Shown: positions 35,104 to 45,904, counted from the stretch's first letter. The stretch: DNA of 64,000 bases from Brassica napus (GCF_020379485.1 NC_063451.1:865739-929738), one strand, 5' to 3'. The notes: generated from the sequence alone by a model not told the origin. Numbers and translations: made by a program.

Positions 35104-36090
35104 CTAGGTTTGATCAGACAGAACATAATAAATATTCAAACTAAGAACGGGCTTGGCTGCTCTCCTCTCAGTTGTGGAATCTTCTAAGCTTTCTTGAAAC
35201 AAGAAGAAGTCAAATTGCAAGGGAGTGGATGAACATCTCTGGCGCTCAGCTAACCTAGAGATTGGATCCTTGTTGTCGTGACAAAGAAACTTACCAAAGG
35301 AGAAGAAGAAGAGAGTTAGATTAACTGCTAACTTAAACATGGCCTACATTGACAAGCTTTTTACCTTTTGGGGCTGCCTAGCCATTTGTTCCATTCTAGG
35401 TCCCGAAGTTTGGTCCATCAAAGCCACCAAAGCACATGATATCTTTACGTGGAGTGAGGCCAGGTCACTGGAAGTCATACCCTCAAGCTCTCTACCATGC
35501 ATCCTCCTGTGAGAACCCAAAAATAAATGTAAAATAAACAGAGACAAGACTTTAGTAGAGCAAGAAAAGTGGGGGTTAGTATTACTCGTTCAAAATCCAC
35601 AATCTATCGAACTCGCTCTGCAAGGATTCAGCGTTTTGCATCTCAAAATTTCTCTTCATTCTCAGCTGCAAGAAGAAGGGAAATTGTAAAGGCACAATGA
35701 GAGGCAAGAAAAGAGAGGAAGAGAAATATACACACGCCTAGACAAAGGAAAAATCTTCACTTGTTCTGTCTGTTTATATATATGATGATGAAGAATACCT
35801 ATCTCGGCATAAGTAATACCCTCCAACTCTCTACCATTCAGTCTCCTGACAAAGGGAAAAAAAAAAAGAAAATGCATCATCATGAAAATAAACAGACAGA
35901 GCAAGTGAGGGAAAATGTTAAAAATTAGTTGTTACTCACTCTTTCAAGAGCCACTGCCTCTCTAAAAAGATTATGATCTCATAATTTTCATTAGATTCAC
36001 CATAATTAACTTGGGATGACTCTGTTTCCTTGGCGATACCTTCAATTTCACCTTCATCAGCACATTTGTTTTTCAAAATTTGGATTTCAA
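35104..36090 (-). pseudogene. K-box-like exons of a MADS-type gene, probably non-functional
   Basis: Minus-strand exon-like pieces with matching splice signals: about 35940-36090 (EIEGIAKETESSQVNYGES ... RQWLLK), about 35745-35845 (RLNGRELEGITYAEIGILHH), about 35588-35667 (LRMKRNFEMQNAESLQSEFD), 35366-35511 (RMHGRELEGMTSSDLASLHV) and a last piece ending at 35104. Junctions join in phase (K|E, N|E). The twice-occurring R-M/L-x-G-R-E-L-E-G-M/I-T pattern resembles the K-box of MIKC MADS proteins (for example MGxxLEGLS). No intact MADS domain precedes it in the window, and the gene sits in the middle of an inverted duplication. The assignment is tentative. Confidence 0.35.
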
Positions 36091-36720
36091 CTGACACAAC
36101 TTTTGCTCAAAAAACACACAGTTTTTTGCTTAAAAACTAATGTATAGTCATCAGAAAGTTACTAGAGTATCTTGGTTATGATAAATCTTCGATTATGATG
36201 ATATCAAAATTAAAATTTTATAGTGTCACTATACAATGTTGATTCTAAAACACACAGCTACACATAATTACATCAAAGAATACACAAGGATCTTTCTTTG
36301 TTAGAAAAAAAAAAAATTTCTGTCGAAACCATTATCCAATTCAAAATCATTTCTAAACTAGACCATAATTCAAACCAGACACACATTTGAATCACTGTTT
36401 AATTTGTTCGGACCAAGGTTATTCAGTCAAACTATCGGCGTCTATCTGATTCGAAATCAAAACTAAACCACAAATCAAATGTATCTGCTTTAAAATAAAT
36501 TAGTTACTTTCCACCAAGCTACTGAATACAGTGTTGCATTGTGATTATATCTTCATTCTCATCCAAGAACTTTATTATGTTTATTCAGGTGCATTCCACC
36601 AAGTTCATTAATCATTTCCCTCAAATGAAATATCATAGCCCTTTTATATCAAGTTCAATTAAGATAACAACCAAGTGGTACATCACTGACAAGCTCAATA
36701 CAAAACAAAACCTCTGAAAA
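36080..36720 (-). repeat. dispersed ~700-bp repeat, copy 4 (inverted)
   Basis: Reverse complement of copies 2 and 3: it contains GCATTCCACCAAGTTCATTA, AAACTAGACCATAATTCAAA and CTAATGTATAGTCATCAGAA. It forms the distal part of the right arm of the large inverted duplication. Confidence 0.75.
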
Positions 36721-36993
36721 CATAGATTAGAATAGTATCATGTCGTCATGTCGTCGGATGTGTAGATGGATTAATAGCTATGAAACTCAAGTCACAAAAT
36801 AAGTTATTTCACAGAACAATACATATCTTTTGAATAACAAAAACAAAACATGTATATTTTGTTGTATATTCTTCAATGAGCACAAGAGTGTATAACAGCT
36901 AAACAACACACACACAATGTGAACTTGTCCCTAGTGTCCTTATTCTTACTAATACTCATACATATGATCACTGATCTCATCCGTAATTACCAA

Positions 36994-37945
36994 TCATCTG
37001 TAGTAAGCCATGTGTGTAAATGACCTAAAAGGAGAGTTATCAAATGGAGATGGTTTCCATGGTGCCACATGCTCCTTCTTTTTCTTCACAAGTTTGGTTT
37101 CAGAACAGAGCCAAGATTCTACCACTGAGAGGAGGTTGGGTGAAGTTTTCTTCTCATTGATATCTGCCATTTTCGATGAACGATTCAGCTCACCATTCTG
37201 AATGTATGCCAAATGTGTAGCCCATGTCTCTAGCACGTCGAATATATGAGTTGCATATACAATGGTAGCTCCTCTCTGAGTTCATCAATGTTATAGACAA
37301 GTCAAAGATCAATGCACTATAATCAAACCTACTACTAATGCAAAATAGGTGTAATGTTTCAGTTACTAACCGATAGAACCATGAAAGCAAGCGCAGTATA
37401 TGGTTAGGAACATGAGATTTAAATGGTTGATCATACCTGGTCACATTCTTCTTCGAAGAATTCCAGCAAATTCATCCTTGCAACAACATCAAGGTCAACA
37501 GTGACCTCGTCAAGTAACAACACCTGTATAATCAGATTAGTATAATGGGAAGAAGTGATGACATGAAAACAAAATTAGAAACTAATAACTCTTTTTAAAG
37601 TAAAGCCATATGAGAATATAACTGAGAATGAATATGTGAGAGATCAGATTCTTTGAAAGCATATTAGTTTTTAACTTGAAGGGATGCAAGAGTCCCATGC
37701 ATATCTGCACTCGGCGTTTCTGCCCATCAGAAACCTTATGCATACGCCACTGAAGATTGATGTCAAGAATAACAATCAGTTTCTCTCTTCTCACCGGATG
37801 ACTCCTTCAACTAGTATATGATAATAAAAACGAGTAATCTGCTTTGAGTCTAAGCCTGAAAATAGTGCAAAACAAAGAGAAAACACACTAAAATTCAAGA
37901 ACAGCATTGCTAGGGGTGGAAAATATATAACCTCCAAATATCAGA
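36994..37945 (-). pseudogene. inverted 3'-half copy of the ABCI19-like gene
   Basis: The minus strand repeats exons 4-6 of the gene at 30486-32048 with its introns and 3' flank. It includes [37 protein letters not shown] and [20 protein letters not shown], ending SFTHMAYYR and stop. The P-loop exons are missing; similarity stops near 37945, inside the counterpart of exon 3. At the start of the exon-4 copy (about 37800) one base is deleted relative to the intact gene (GGAATCGATCC against GGAGTCATCC), which breaks the frame. It cannot encode an ATPase on its own. Confidence 0.9.
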
Positions 37946-38439
37946 ATTATTTTTAACATATATTTTGTGTAATATAATAATTTCATGGTTCATATATCAC
38001 ATCTACAACATATCCGACGACATGAAATCAAGTCAAAGCTATTTTTCGTGTGTTTAAAACCGTCTGACATTTGAAAGTTGTAATGCTGGCCTAACTAACA
38101 CGGATCAGTTAACAAAAAAAAAGTATTTGTTAAAATTAAAATGGTAATAGTTACATAAAACATTTTAAAAAAGATATACACATTAAACCGGTTTTTATTA
38201 GAAAAGACATAAAACCGGTTCGTGTTAGACTGTTAGTTAGTTAATTAACGCAATCAATCAAAGGGGTATCTTACTATCTTAGCGTGGTAGGAGTTTTTTT
38301 GGCCTCATAATACAATTATACAAATATATGAATCTTTAGATTTGTGTTGAAGGTTTGTGATTGTTTATTTACCCGCGCTTCTGAGGTTCATTATCAATGA
38401 AACATATAGGGTAAATTTTACCATGTGGCTGAACTTGAT

Positions 38440-38620
38440 ACAAAGGGGGTAATGATATATTATTGGAGGAAAGAAGTAACGAACTTGGTGGAAATATAAT
38501 CACCTGGTACTAACATAATAAAGTTTTTTGGATGAGAGGATGAAAATATAATCACCATGCAACAGTGTTTCAATGACCTTTTTGGAAAGTAGATAATCAT
38601 ACTTATTTAATGGTTGCTAA
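38440..38620 (+). repeat. scrap of the dispersed repeat, copy 5
   Basis: Contains GAACTTGGTGGAAATATAATC, ACATAATAAAGTTTTTTGGA and TGGAAAGTAGATAAT, clearly related to but more diverged than the other copies. Confidence 0.5.
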
Positions 38621-38695
38621 TCTTGTATCTTACTGAATATTGAAAAGGGTCTATGATATTTCTGAAACGTAGATAGTGAAGTTGCTTGTATCCTG

Positions 38696-40087
38696 CTACT
38701 TGTTGAACTTCTTGATCCCCTGTTGCCAAACCGAAACAAAGGTATCCATTTTCTTCTTCTCCAGTGCTAATCCAATATCAACACCGTTACTCCCATCTCT
38801 TGACTCTGAGAATGCAATGGAACCACCTGTTTCAATGTGCACCATCTCCATTTTGCAGGGCTTTCCTAACCCAAAATCCATATCATATAGTCCCAGTTTA
38901 GGAGCTCCTGCAATGGAGGTTGGATGACTGGACATGACCCATTTACGCACTCCTTGTCCCCAGCTTGGTGCTGTTTTCAATAAGTCGCTTGATAACATAT
39001 CTTTGATTCTCCATGTGATTGCGTCTGAAGCAGCCAAAACCCCTTTTTCTCCTAGCAAATCTCGTTTCTTGACAGATACGATACCAGGAGCCATACAGTT
39101 GCCAAAATATGTGGTTGGTATCGGTTCCGTGAGCTTGAGACGATTCCTGCAATCCACATTAATCATCAAGTTGAAGACTTGTTCGTCTTTGTCCTCTGCT
39201 TCACCAACAAGTGTCTTGATCAGGTTCACCCAAGTGAAAGCTAGAGTAACCACAAAGGTTGAAACAGGAGATTGATTCTCAGACTGATCTGTAACCAAAC
39301 TCTTTAGATTGTCTATCTGATTTCGGTTGATTGTGAAAGTAGCCCTGACCATGTTCTCAGGCGTGTGATGTGAGCCGTGTTTTCCAGAGTTTTGGCTCCA
39401 AAACCTCTCCAAATGCCCTGCGGTTACTTGGCCTGGATCCTTGATAATGTTTCTGCAGCTGTGAATAGGCGGAGAGGGTAGGAGAAGCGTGGCAGGATCT
39501 TTACAGTTAGATTTGGTCAGTGACATCCAATACTTCATGAAATGAGTGAAAGTGACTCCATCTCCTGCAACATGGGTAGACGTGTTTCCTATGCAGACTC
39601 CTCTTCCAGGGAAGATGGTGATTTGTATCACCATCACTGGCCGGGTCTGGATTCCCTCCGGAGAGACATGAGGAGGAGGTAACTTGGGCAAGAAGTCATG
39701 CAACACTTTGATGTCTTTAGGAGAATCAGTTATGAGAAGGTTGAAATCAGTTCCGAGAGACTCAGCGACTGTGAAAAGAAGAGAGTCTTGGCCATCGTTG
39801 TAGCGTAAGAAGGGAGGGTCAGGACGAGGTGGGGTGATTAGGTTACCGGCGTAAGGGAAGAAATGTTGGAGAGTAACGGAGAGTGATTGTTTGAGGTTAG
39901 GGAGATAGTCTTTGAGGAAACATTCGGTTGAGTTTTGGTAAGAAAAGAAGAAGAGAGATTCGCCGAGTGGGAGAGTGAGCCACGGTGCATCAAAAAACGT
40001 GAGAGGGAGAGTGGTGGATGGAACGGTGCCCTTAGAGGGAGAGATGTGACTGGTCTCAATGATGTTAAGAGATTGAAGATGAGCCAT
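38696..40087 (-). CDS. BAHD acyltransferase, anthocyanin (coumaroyl/malonyl) acyltransferase type
   Basis: Single uninterrupted exon of 463 residues, a full-length BAHD enzyme. It would transfer an acyl group from CoA to a sugar hydroxyl of anthocyanins or related flavonoid glucosides in the cytosol (known of the clade). Seen: the catalytic HxxxD as THVAGDG near residue 170, the YFGNC motif typical of the anthocyanin/flavonoid acyltransferase clade near residue 325, and the structural DFGWG motif changed to DFGLG near residue 405, followed by KPCKMEMVHIETGGSIAFSE. The start MAHLQSLNIIETSHISP matches the family N-terminus. From memory the syntenic Arabidopsis gene is At1g03940, a coumaroyl-CoA:anthocyanidin 3-O-glucoside 6''-O-coumaroyltransferase (At3AT1). 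Specificity cannot be read from sequence. Confidence 0.9.
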   Translation of the reverse strand: MAHLQSLNIIETSHISPSKGTVPSTTLPLTFFDAPWLTLPLGESLFFFSYQNSTECFLKDYLPNLKQSLSVTLQHFFPYAGNLITPPRPDPPFLRYNDGQDSLLFTVAESLGTDFNLLITDSPKDIKVLHDFLPKLPPPHVSPEGIQTRPVMVIQITIFPGRGVCIGNTSTHVAGDGVTFTHFMKYWMSLTKSNCKDPATLLLPSPPIHSCRNIIKDPGQVTAGHLERFWSQNSGKHGSHHTPENMVRATFTINRNQIDNLKSLVTDQSENQSPVSTFVVTLAFTWVNLIKTLVGEAEDKDEQVFNLMINVDCRNRLKLTEPIPTTYFGNCMAPGIVSVKKRDLLGEKGVLAASDAITWRIKDMLSSDLLKTAPSWGQGVRKWVMSSHPTSIAGAPKLGLYDMDFGLGKPCKMEMVHIETGGSIAFSESRDGSNGVDIGLALEKKKMDTFVSVWQQGIKKFNK

Positions 40088-40663
40088 GGTGTTTGTGTAA
40101 GTTTAAGCTGGAAACGTGTTGTTCTGTTATAAAGGAAAAGAGTTATTGTCTTTTGACTATTGTATTGAACGTTGAACCCCCGGGCAAGTAGAGTTTTGTG
40201 GTTTGGATCAGATGATCTCTCATGTGCCCCAACCTCCACAACCACCATTATGTTTGGTAAGTTATATTGTAAATGTGGGTAATATGGGTTGGAATGTTCA
40301 CATATTTTTATATTGGGTTTCCATACTTAAGGCCCAATATATAGATTAAGCCCAGATGATGTTTTAAACATTACCTCTTGATGTTGCCTCTTTTTAATTG
40401 CCAAGCTTTGCAGGTAACAACTCCAATGGTAATAACCCATTTTGGTTGATTTGAAAAATTTAGAATTCTTTTTAGTGTAATTGATTTTTTCATCGTCCAA
40501 TGAGAGAACTCTTGTTAGAGGTTCTTAAATTTTTTTTTTTATAACTTAAGGTAAAATTCTGTATCAAGGAGTCAATCATTCACCAATTGGTCATAGCACG
40601 AACAATATATACTTGCCCAAAATCACTAACTAATAACAAAACCAAGAGACAGTTGAATGAGAT

Positions 40664-41218
40664 CATACCTGCAATTTGTTTTTAGCGATTGAAAGTGTAG
40701 TGCCGCCAACTAGCAAAGATCTCATCTCTGCACTCAGACTATCTTCTTTCGTTTTAACATCTTGTTCAGTGACTTTACAAGCAATAACTAATGTCTTCTC
40801 CACAAGCATCTTTCTTGCTTCCAGCCTCTGACGCATCTCTTCAAGTTCATTAATACGTCTCAAGCAATTAAAGCTCACTGAGTAGATAAAAACAAAATAT
40901 AAACTTCTTATGGTGAAAAGTCTTGATTCTTTAACTAAGTAGTGCATTATTAACAACAAAAGGCCACTCCTTTACGGGACTATGTCCACACTACTAGTCC
41001 TCAAAACACATCTAATTGCTTTGAGTGAGTTTCTACCTAGCTTCAATCACATTCCTAAAGACACTGCCAGTAATTAAAAATTGATGCTTTACACTCTGAA
41101 ATTGATCAAAAAAGCAAATGGGTAAGAGGAAAAAAACCTGAATAAGCGACTCGAGTTTGGGCTGAAGGGATAGCTTCTTCTTCGTGGCTAATTTGAGAGC
41201 AGAAGAAAGACTCTCCAT
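40664..41218 (-). pseudogene. truncated UVRAG/ATG14-like (VPS38-type) gene, 5' exons only
   Basis: Three exons with proper splice signals: 41140-41218 ([23 protein letters not shown]), about 41040-41100 (SVKHQFLITGSVFRNVIEAR), 40664-40861 ([20 protein letters not shown] and [16 protein letters not shown]). It ends at a good donor (CAG|GTATGATC), but no further exon follows before the BAHD gene. The coiled-coil stretch with [15 protein letters not shown] resembles the middle of plant UVRAG/VPS38 or ATG14 subunits of the PI3-kinase complex, but I am not certain of the family. If so, the real gene's C-terminal half is missing here, which suggests a truncated duplicate. Confidence 0.4.
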
Positions 41219-42180
41219 AGCCGCGTTAGCTCATGGTCGAACTCTTCCCACTCGATAACCTTCACATCCTCTTCTTCTCGATCGCTTCTTCTCAGCTTTT
41301 GGGACGAGCTTGACCCCGTTTCTCTTTCCATCAACAGTTCTGTCGGAGACTACGCTGACGCAAGTCTTTACGATAAGATCCATATATCTTCTTCATTCGA
41401 CTTTCATCACCAATTTTAAGGAGCGTGAATCGGATCAGAAAATATCAAAAACCCTAAATTCGATCAAGTGGTGATGATTGGTTCGACTTAGCAAGAAACG
41501 AATAAGAGAGGTATGACATGGATCCGTGGAATCAAGGTATTGAGGATGAAGAAGGTTCTCAAGCTTATCAGTCCTTCAGATTTCGTAAAATGTTTTTGAA
41601 GGTTAGGAAAGACGGAGAGAGAATCTAAAAAGACTACAGTCAATACGCATGAGCCACGTAGAGGTGCTTACTGATTCTTCTTCCTCTTAGCTTAGCACCG
41701 GTTCTGTCTAATTATAGCCTTTTTCATTTATTTTTTTTTTCCCTTTTTTCTTTAGAGACTCTCCCTAGAACCACTGATGGAGCTGGTCTAAGTCATTGAT
41801 ACAACAAAACTGATTGATTTGGCTGTAACAGATACATCGATTAGGTCTCAACTAAACCTCTTTCCCATTCAAAAATGCTTGACATGTCAAAGCTTTCACG
41901 AAGTTGATATTCACGTGGCGTTTCTCCAAGCATATCAGATAATATCATCAAAAGATGTTGGCATGCATGCAATACATCCATCTTTTCTGGTTACAACGAT
42001 GGATAATATGACCTACGGAGGAGGACGAACAATAAAACAAAAGTTTTCGAAAGATGAACAAGCAAGAGGTGAATCGGTTAGACGAAGAGGAACAACAAGC
42101 AACTATTGTGGATTCTCGATTAGTTAAAGTTATTAGAATGGTAGTTATATTATTCTTTTTATGCGGTTTAAAGATATAAA
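41219..42180. other. intergenic DNA, possible former exon at 41219-41420
   Basis: The CT-rich stretch at 41219-41400 reads in one + frame as [20 protein letters not shown], which looks protein-like, but it lacks a start and soon meets a stop. A frame of 35 codons starting MDPWNQGIEDEEG opens at 41518. Neither can be assigned. Confidence 0.25.
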
Positions 42181-42229
42181 TTATTTTAAGATTATTTTAA
42201 CAAAATTATTTTAACTGAACAAAATTATC

Positions 42230-42610
42230 TTAAACAATTACAATCAAACTTACAATTAACAATTACAATCAAACATACAATTATAATTACAATCAAACTT
42301 ACAATTAAACTTACAATTAAATTTACAATCAAACTGGAGCTCATTATATGGGCTGCAGTAGGAGGGGTCTAAGAACTTACACTACACTACGGAGGCACGG
42401 GCCTCCACCAGCATACAATTATAATTACAATCAAACTTACAATCAAACTTAGAATTACAATCAAACTTACAATTACAATTAAATTACAATTACAATCAAA
42501 CTTACAATCAAACTTACAATTACAATTACAATTAATTACAATCAAACTTACAATTAACAATTACAATTAACAAAATTATCTTAACAATTACAATCAAACT
42601 GTTTGGCATG
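42230..42610. repeat. simple tandem repeat, TTACAATCAAAC / TTACAATTA units
   Basis: More than 20 imperfect copies of a 6-12 base motif (ACAATT, ATCAAACTT), interrupted by a unique GC-richer piece at about 42340-42412. This is minisatellite-like. Confidence 0.85.
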
Positions 42611-42885
42611 CACAATAATTGTTTTGAAGATATCCTAAAGAAAAGAAGTTTTGTAATCTTCTCACCTTACATAAAACTTTTATCAACCTCTCCGTCCAAA
42701 GCTTCAATGTGGAAAATATCTGCGCCGCTAATTTAATTAAGAAGAATAAATTGGGATATTTGGCTTAGTTCAGTTAAAATAATTTTGATTTCGGTTCGGT
42801 TTCATAATTTTGTAATCATTTTACACAATTACAACCAAACTTTTTGGCGCGCACAATAAATGTTTTGAAGAAATCAATAATGATA

Positions 42886-43180
42886 TCATGTAGTATTATA
42901 GTTTTGGGAACTTTGTTTTTTTCTTAAATCCCAAGCATGTTTGATTCCAACCATCATTTCACAAAAATCATCATGTTTCTTGAACTCACTCGTCCGAGGA
43001 TCTTTACTCAGTTTTTCCCACATCGGCTCTCTCCAAACATCTCCAAATGGGCTCAACATATAAGCTATGGCTTCGACTAACCACAATTTTATTTCTTCCT
43101 TTGTTGGATCGATGGCAAACATTTACCGGTATGATTTCACAGCTTCCTTAAAATTCAACCTCCTAAAAAAATTTCAATGC
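42886..43180 (-). pseudogene. gene fragment, family not recognised
   Basis: The minus-strand frame reads RLNFKEAVKSYR, a stop, then MFAIDPTKEEIKLWLVEAIA and PFGDVWREPMWEKLSKDPRT, ending QNYNTT. The in-frame stop at the KSYR/MFA junction and isolation from other exons point to a relic. Confidence 0.3.
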
Positions 43181-43715
43181 ACGTAATTCTATTATGTTTT
43201 CATTTATTCTTAATATATATTCTATTCGTTTCTAATTAAATGATACTTTAAGATGAGTATTTTGTTTTAGTTTATATGAAATTTTGAGACTTTTATTGTA
43301 AAGACTAATAAAATAATTAATTAATTTTCAAAAATAAATTAGTTGATTGTAAAAGTTGTCGTGACTTTTAAGTAAATTTTATACCAGTCGGTCTGAGTTT
43401 ATATAGACAAAAGGATTTACAAGGTGGTGTGTTATCCGATCATAAATTTAAAGTTTACGTTTACAATATTTACTCACTTTGTGAAAATTTTCAACAAAAT
43501 GAAAATTTTCATGCTAACCGGACCGTGTTATCCAACGGTAGTCCCATTGGGATACGTAACCGAGAGAGACGTTTTGGTGGCCTTGTTTTGTAATTTGAGA
43601 AACAAAGGGACCGGGAACAGTAACTAATTATTTTTAGCAACGATGAAACGGTCAAAAACAAAACACCAGTGGATGAGTTCGATGATACGACTGGATTTGA
43701 ACAAAGAAGAAGCGG

Positions 43716-43958
43716 TCAAAGGGCATGTGTCTCATGAAGAAGCCTTTGGACCAGGTTCTTAATAGCCATAACTGACATATTCTCCCTGACATCTCCTTTC
43801 AGCATAATGTGTTTCTCATCAAATAAAAAGTGCTCACAAGTATAAATCAATAGATCAAGTATGCGTTGATCTATTTCACCAATAACATTCTGCTCTCGAT
43901 GTAATAATGTGCCACAATCCAAGGACTCTCCAACAGTGCCATCATAACTGGGTGGCAA
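43716..43958 (-). pseudogene. gene fragment, family not recognised
   Basis: An 80-codon open frame (GEIDQRILDLLIYTCEHFLF, then RENMSVMAIKNLVQRLLHET) with protein-like composition but no neighbouring exon that I can join to it. Confidence 0.25.
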
Positions 43959-44304
43959 AATAATTATCTAAGCCACTTGATGCTTCCTCTTTGCAATAGT
44001 ATCAAGCAACTTGTCTAAAGATGGTCCAAAAACAAGGTTCTATTCTGATGTTTGAGAGAGCAACAGATCTCAGAGAGTTGAAAGAGTACTTGAGCTGGTT
44101 GAGCATTGTAAAATGATCGTATCTGAGAGAGCCAGATTAGTATTAGTTGGATATCTGGTTGTAAAACTTTGTATATAAGACCTTTCTTCTTCAGTGTTTA
44201 GTTGTGTGTATATACAATTAAACTGTAGATAGAGAGACACATTGAATGTAATAAAAAAATTTGGTCTGAACTGTCTTCTTCAAGGTCATGATACTTCTTT
44301 CTTT

Positions 44305-44938
44305 CTATCTAAGTGCAGCCAACCGCTTCCCCAGTTCATCGATTTCAGAGCTACACAGAAATAACAGAGGTTTGAATTCAATGTGTCGTAGTTGTGTGTT
44401 TATAGAGTGGATGATACCATACCTGCTGCTGCTAACATTTTCTGATGCATTCTTCCTGCCAATTTTGCCTTTTGGAGCAGATGATAACTGCAAAGTCAGA
44501 GAATCAATCAATCACAGAGACGTCATCAAGAGAAGGAACCAATGAAGAAGGGAATGAATCGTTAAAACAAACCTGTGACGCAATACCAATGCCGATTTCA
44601 TCGAGAACCTAACAGGTAAAATATATAAAAAAGCCTCGTTAATAAACCTTTGAAACATTCGATATCTTTAGAACTGAATCGATAGGAAATTGTACCTGGT
44701 TGGTCAGATCCTCTGTTTCGTCTTCAGCTTCATCATTGTCTAAAGCATCATCTTTGGAATCTGACATCATCTCAGTCTGAACACCATACGCACAACTTAG
44801 AATTATTATTTTTGAGTGTGTCATCATGGTGTTAAAAGAAAAGATGGACTGAAACAACTTACAGTCATGTCCATTTGGGCAGACTGTTTTTGGAATTCTC
44901 TCATAACCGTAGCCTGTTTTGCTGGATCCATATTCTGG
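44305..44938 (-). pseudogene. ESCRT-III subunit VPS2 (VPS2.3-like), 5'-truncated
   Basis: Minus-strand exons at about 44864-44938 (NMDPAKQATVMREFQKQSAQ MDMT), 44697-44777 (TEMMSDSKDDALDNDEAEDE), 44573-44610 (VLDEIGIGIASQ), 44424-44491 (LSSAPKGKIGRKNA) and 44305-44352 (EIDELGKRLAALR, stop) encode the C-terminal ~80-85 residues of a Snf7-family VPS2 protein, including the acidic helix and the C-terminal MIM-type helix with LGKRLAAL. VPS2 acts in the ESCRT-III polymer in multivesicular-body sorting (known). The N-terminal basic helices (about 130 residues) should lie to the right, but 44940-46200 holds only repeats, so the 5' half is gone. From memory the syntenic gene is At1g03950. Confidence 0.85.
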
Positions 44939-45119
44939 AAACATCAGATAACATCTAATTAGATTATAGGGCAAGTTCTAATTTCTAAACACCGAAAACA
45001 TCAGATAACATACACATATTTGCATGCTTTAGCCTAAAACACCAAAGTTAAAAAGTTTCCAATAGTCACTTTCATAACCAAGATTATAAAACGAGGGAAG
45101 TAAGAATCAAGAGACATGT

Positions 45120-45200
45120 GTATGAGTAGCTATGCCTCGCATTTGAACTCGGCTACCTTGTAAGTTAGCTATCTACTGCCTCAGCTACTGTAGCTGTATT
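45120..45200 (-). repeat. possible tRNA-derived SINE head
   Basis: On the minus strand TAGCTGAGGCAGTAG resembles a pol III A box and GAGTTCAAATGCGAGG a B box, about 35 bases apart. The order and spacing match a tRNA-related SINE 5' region. No clear tail or target duplication was found. Confidence 0.35.
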
Positions 45201-45224
45201 TTAGTTTTGCTAATTTTATCATGT

Positions 45225-45790
45225 AAATTAGGCATGGGACGGATCGGGTATCCAAGTAATTTTAAGGTATTCGGATCCGTATCCTTATCTGGCGGATCCA
45301 TAATTTTACTATTCTTATTCGGATCCGGGGTTCTCGGATATCCGGACGTCGGATATCCTTCTAAAAATTGTAATATCCGGCGGATATCCGAATTCGGATA
45401 TAGATCCTTTAAGATAAATAAAAATAATAATACTAATATATATAAAATATTAACAATAATTTAAAAATAAAAATATATATAATGCTTTTAATTATTTCTA
45501 TGTATAATATTACAAAATTAACATAAAATATATATATATACTATTATAAAAATGAAAATATATTAATAAAATTAGTTTTTATATATAGATATTACTATTT
45601 TTTAAAATAGTTATTAATAAAACTTACGGATCCGGATATCCGGACTAAAAAATCAAGATATCCAGATCCGGATCCGGCTATGACGAATCCAACATTTTAG
45701 TATCCGGATCTGGATTCGGCCCCTCTGGATACCGGACTTTCGGATCGGCTCTCGTATCGAATCCGGATCTCGGATAAAAGTCACAGGTTT
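45225..45790. repeat. fold-back repeat built from GGATATCCGG motifs
   Basis: The two flanks (45235-45415 and 45625-45780) are dense in GGATATCCGGA, ATCCGGATCC and TATCCGGCGG motifs that can pair with each other. They are separated by a highly AT-rich centre (about 45420-45620). It is a repetitive crucifer element lying between the truncated VPS2 gene and the PP2A gene. I could not define its ends or class. Confidence 0.55.
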
Positions 45791-45904
45791 GATGTAAATC
45801 ACATCATATATTTTTTATTTTTTTAAAAAATGTAATAGAGGCGGTTTATTGTGGTTGACTTGAGTCAAAGAGAAAGAAGTGTAAAATTAAACCGCCGGGG
45901 AAAT

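Noticed and set aside
42230..42610. Possible CRISPR-like array of short repeats
   Set aside because: Plant nuclear DNA; units are degenerate 6-12 base tandem repeats without unique spacers.
44040..44280. Possible solo LTR of a Copia element (TATATAAG box, GTGTGTATATACA)
   Set aside because: I could not define TG..CA ends or a 5-bp target duplication.
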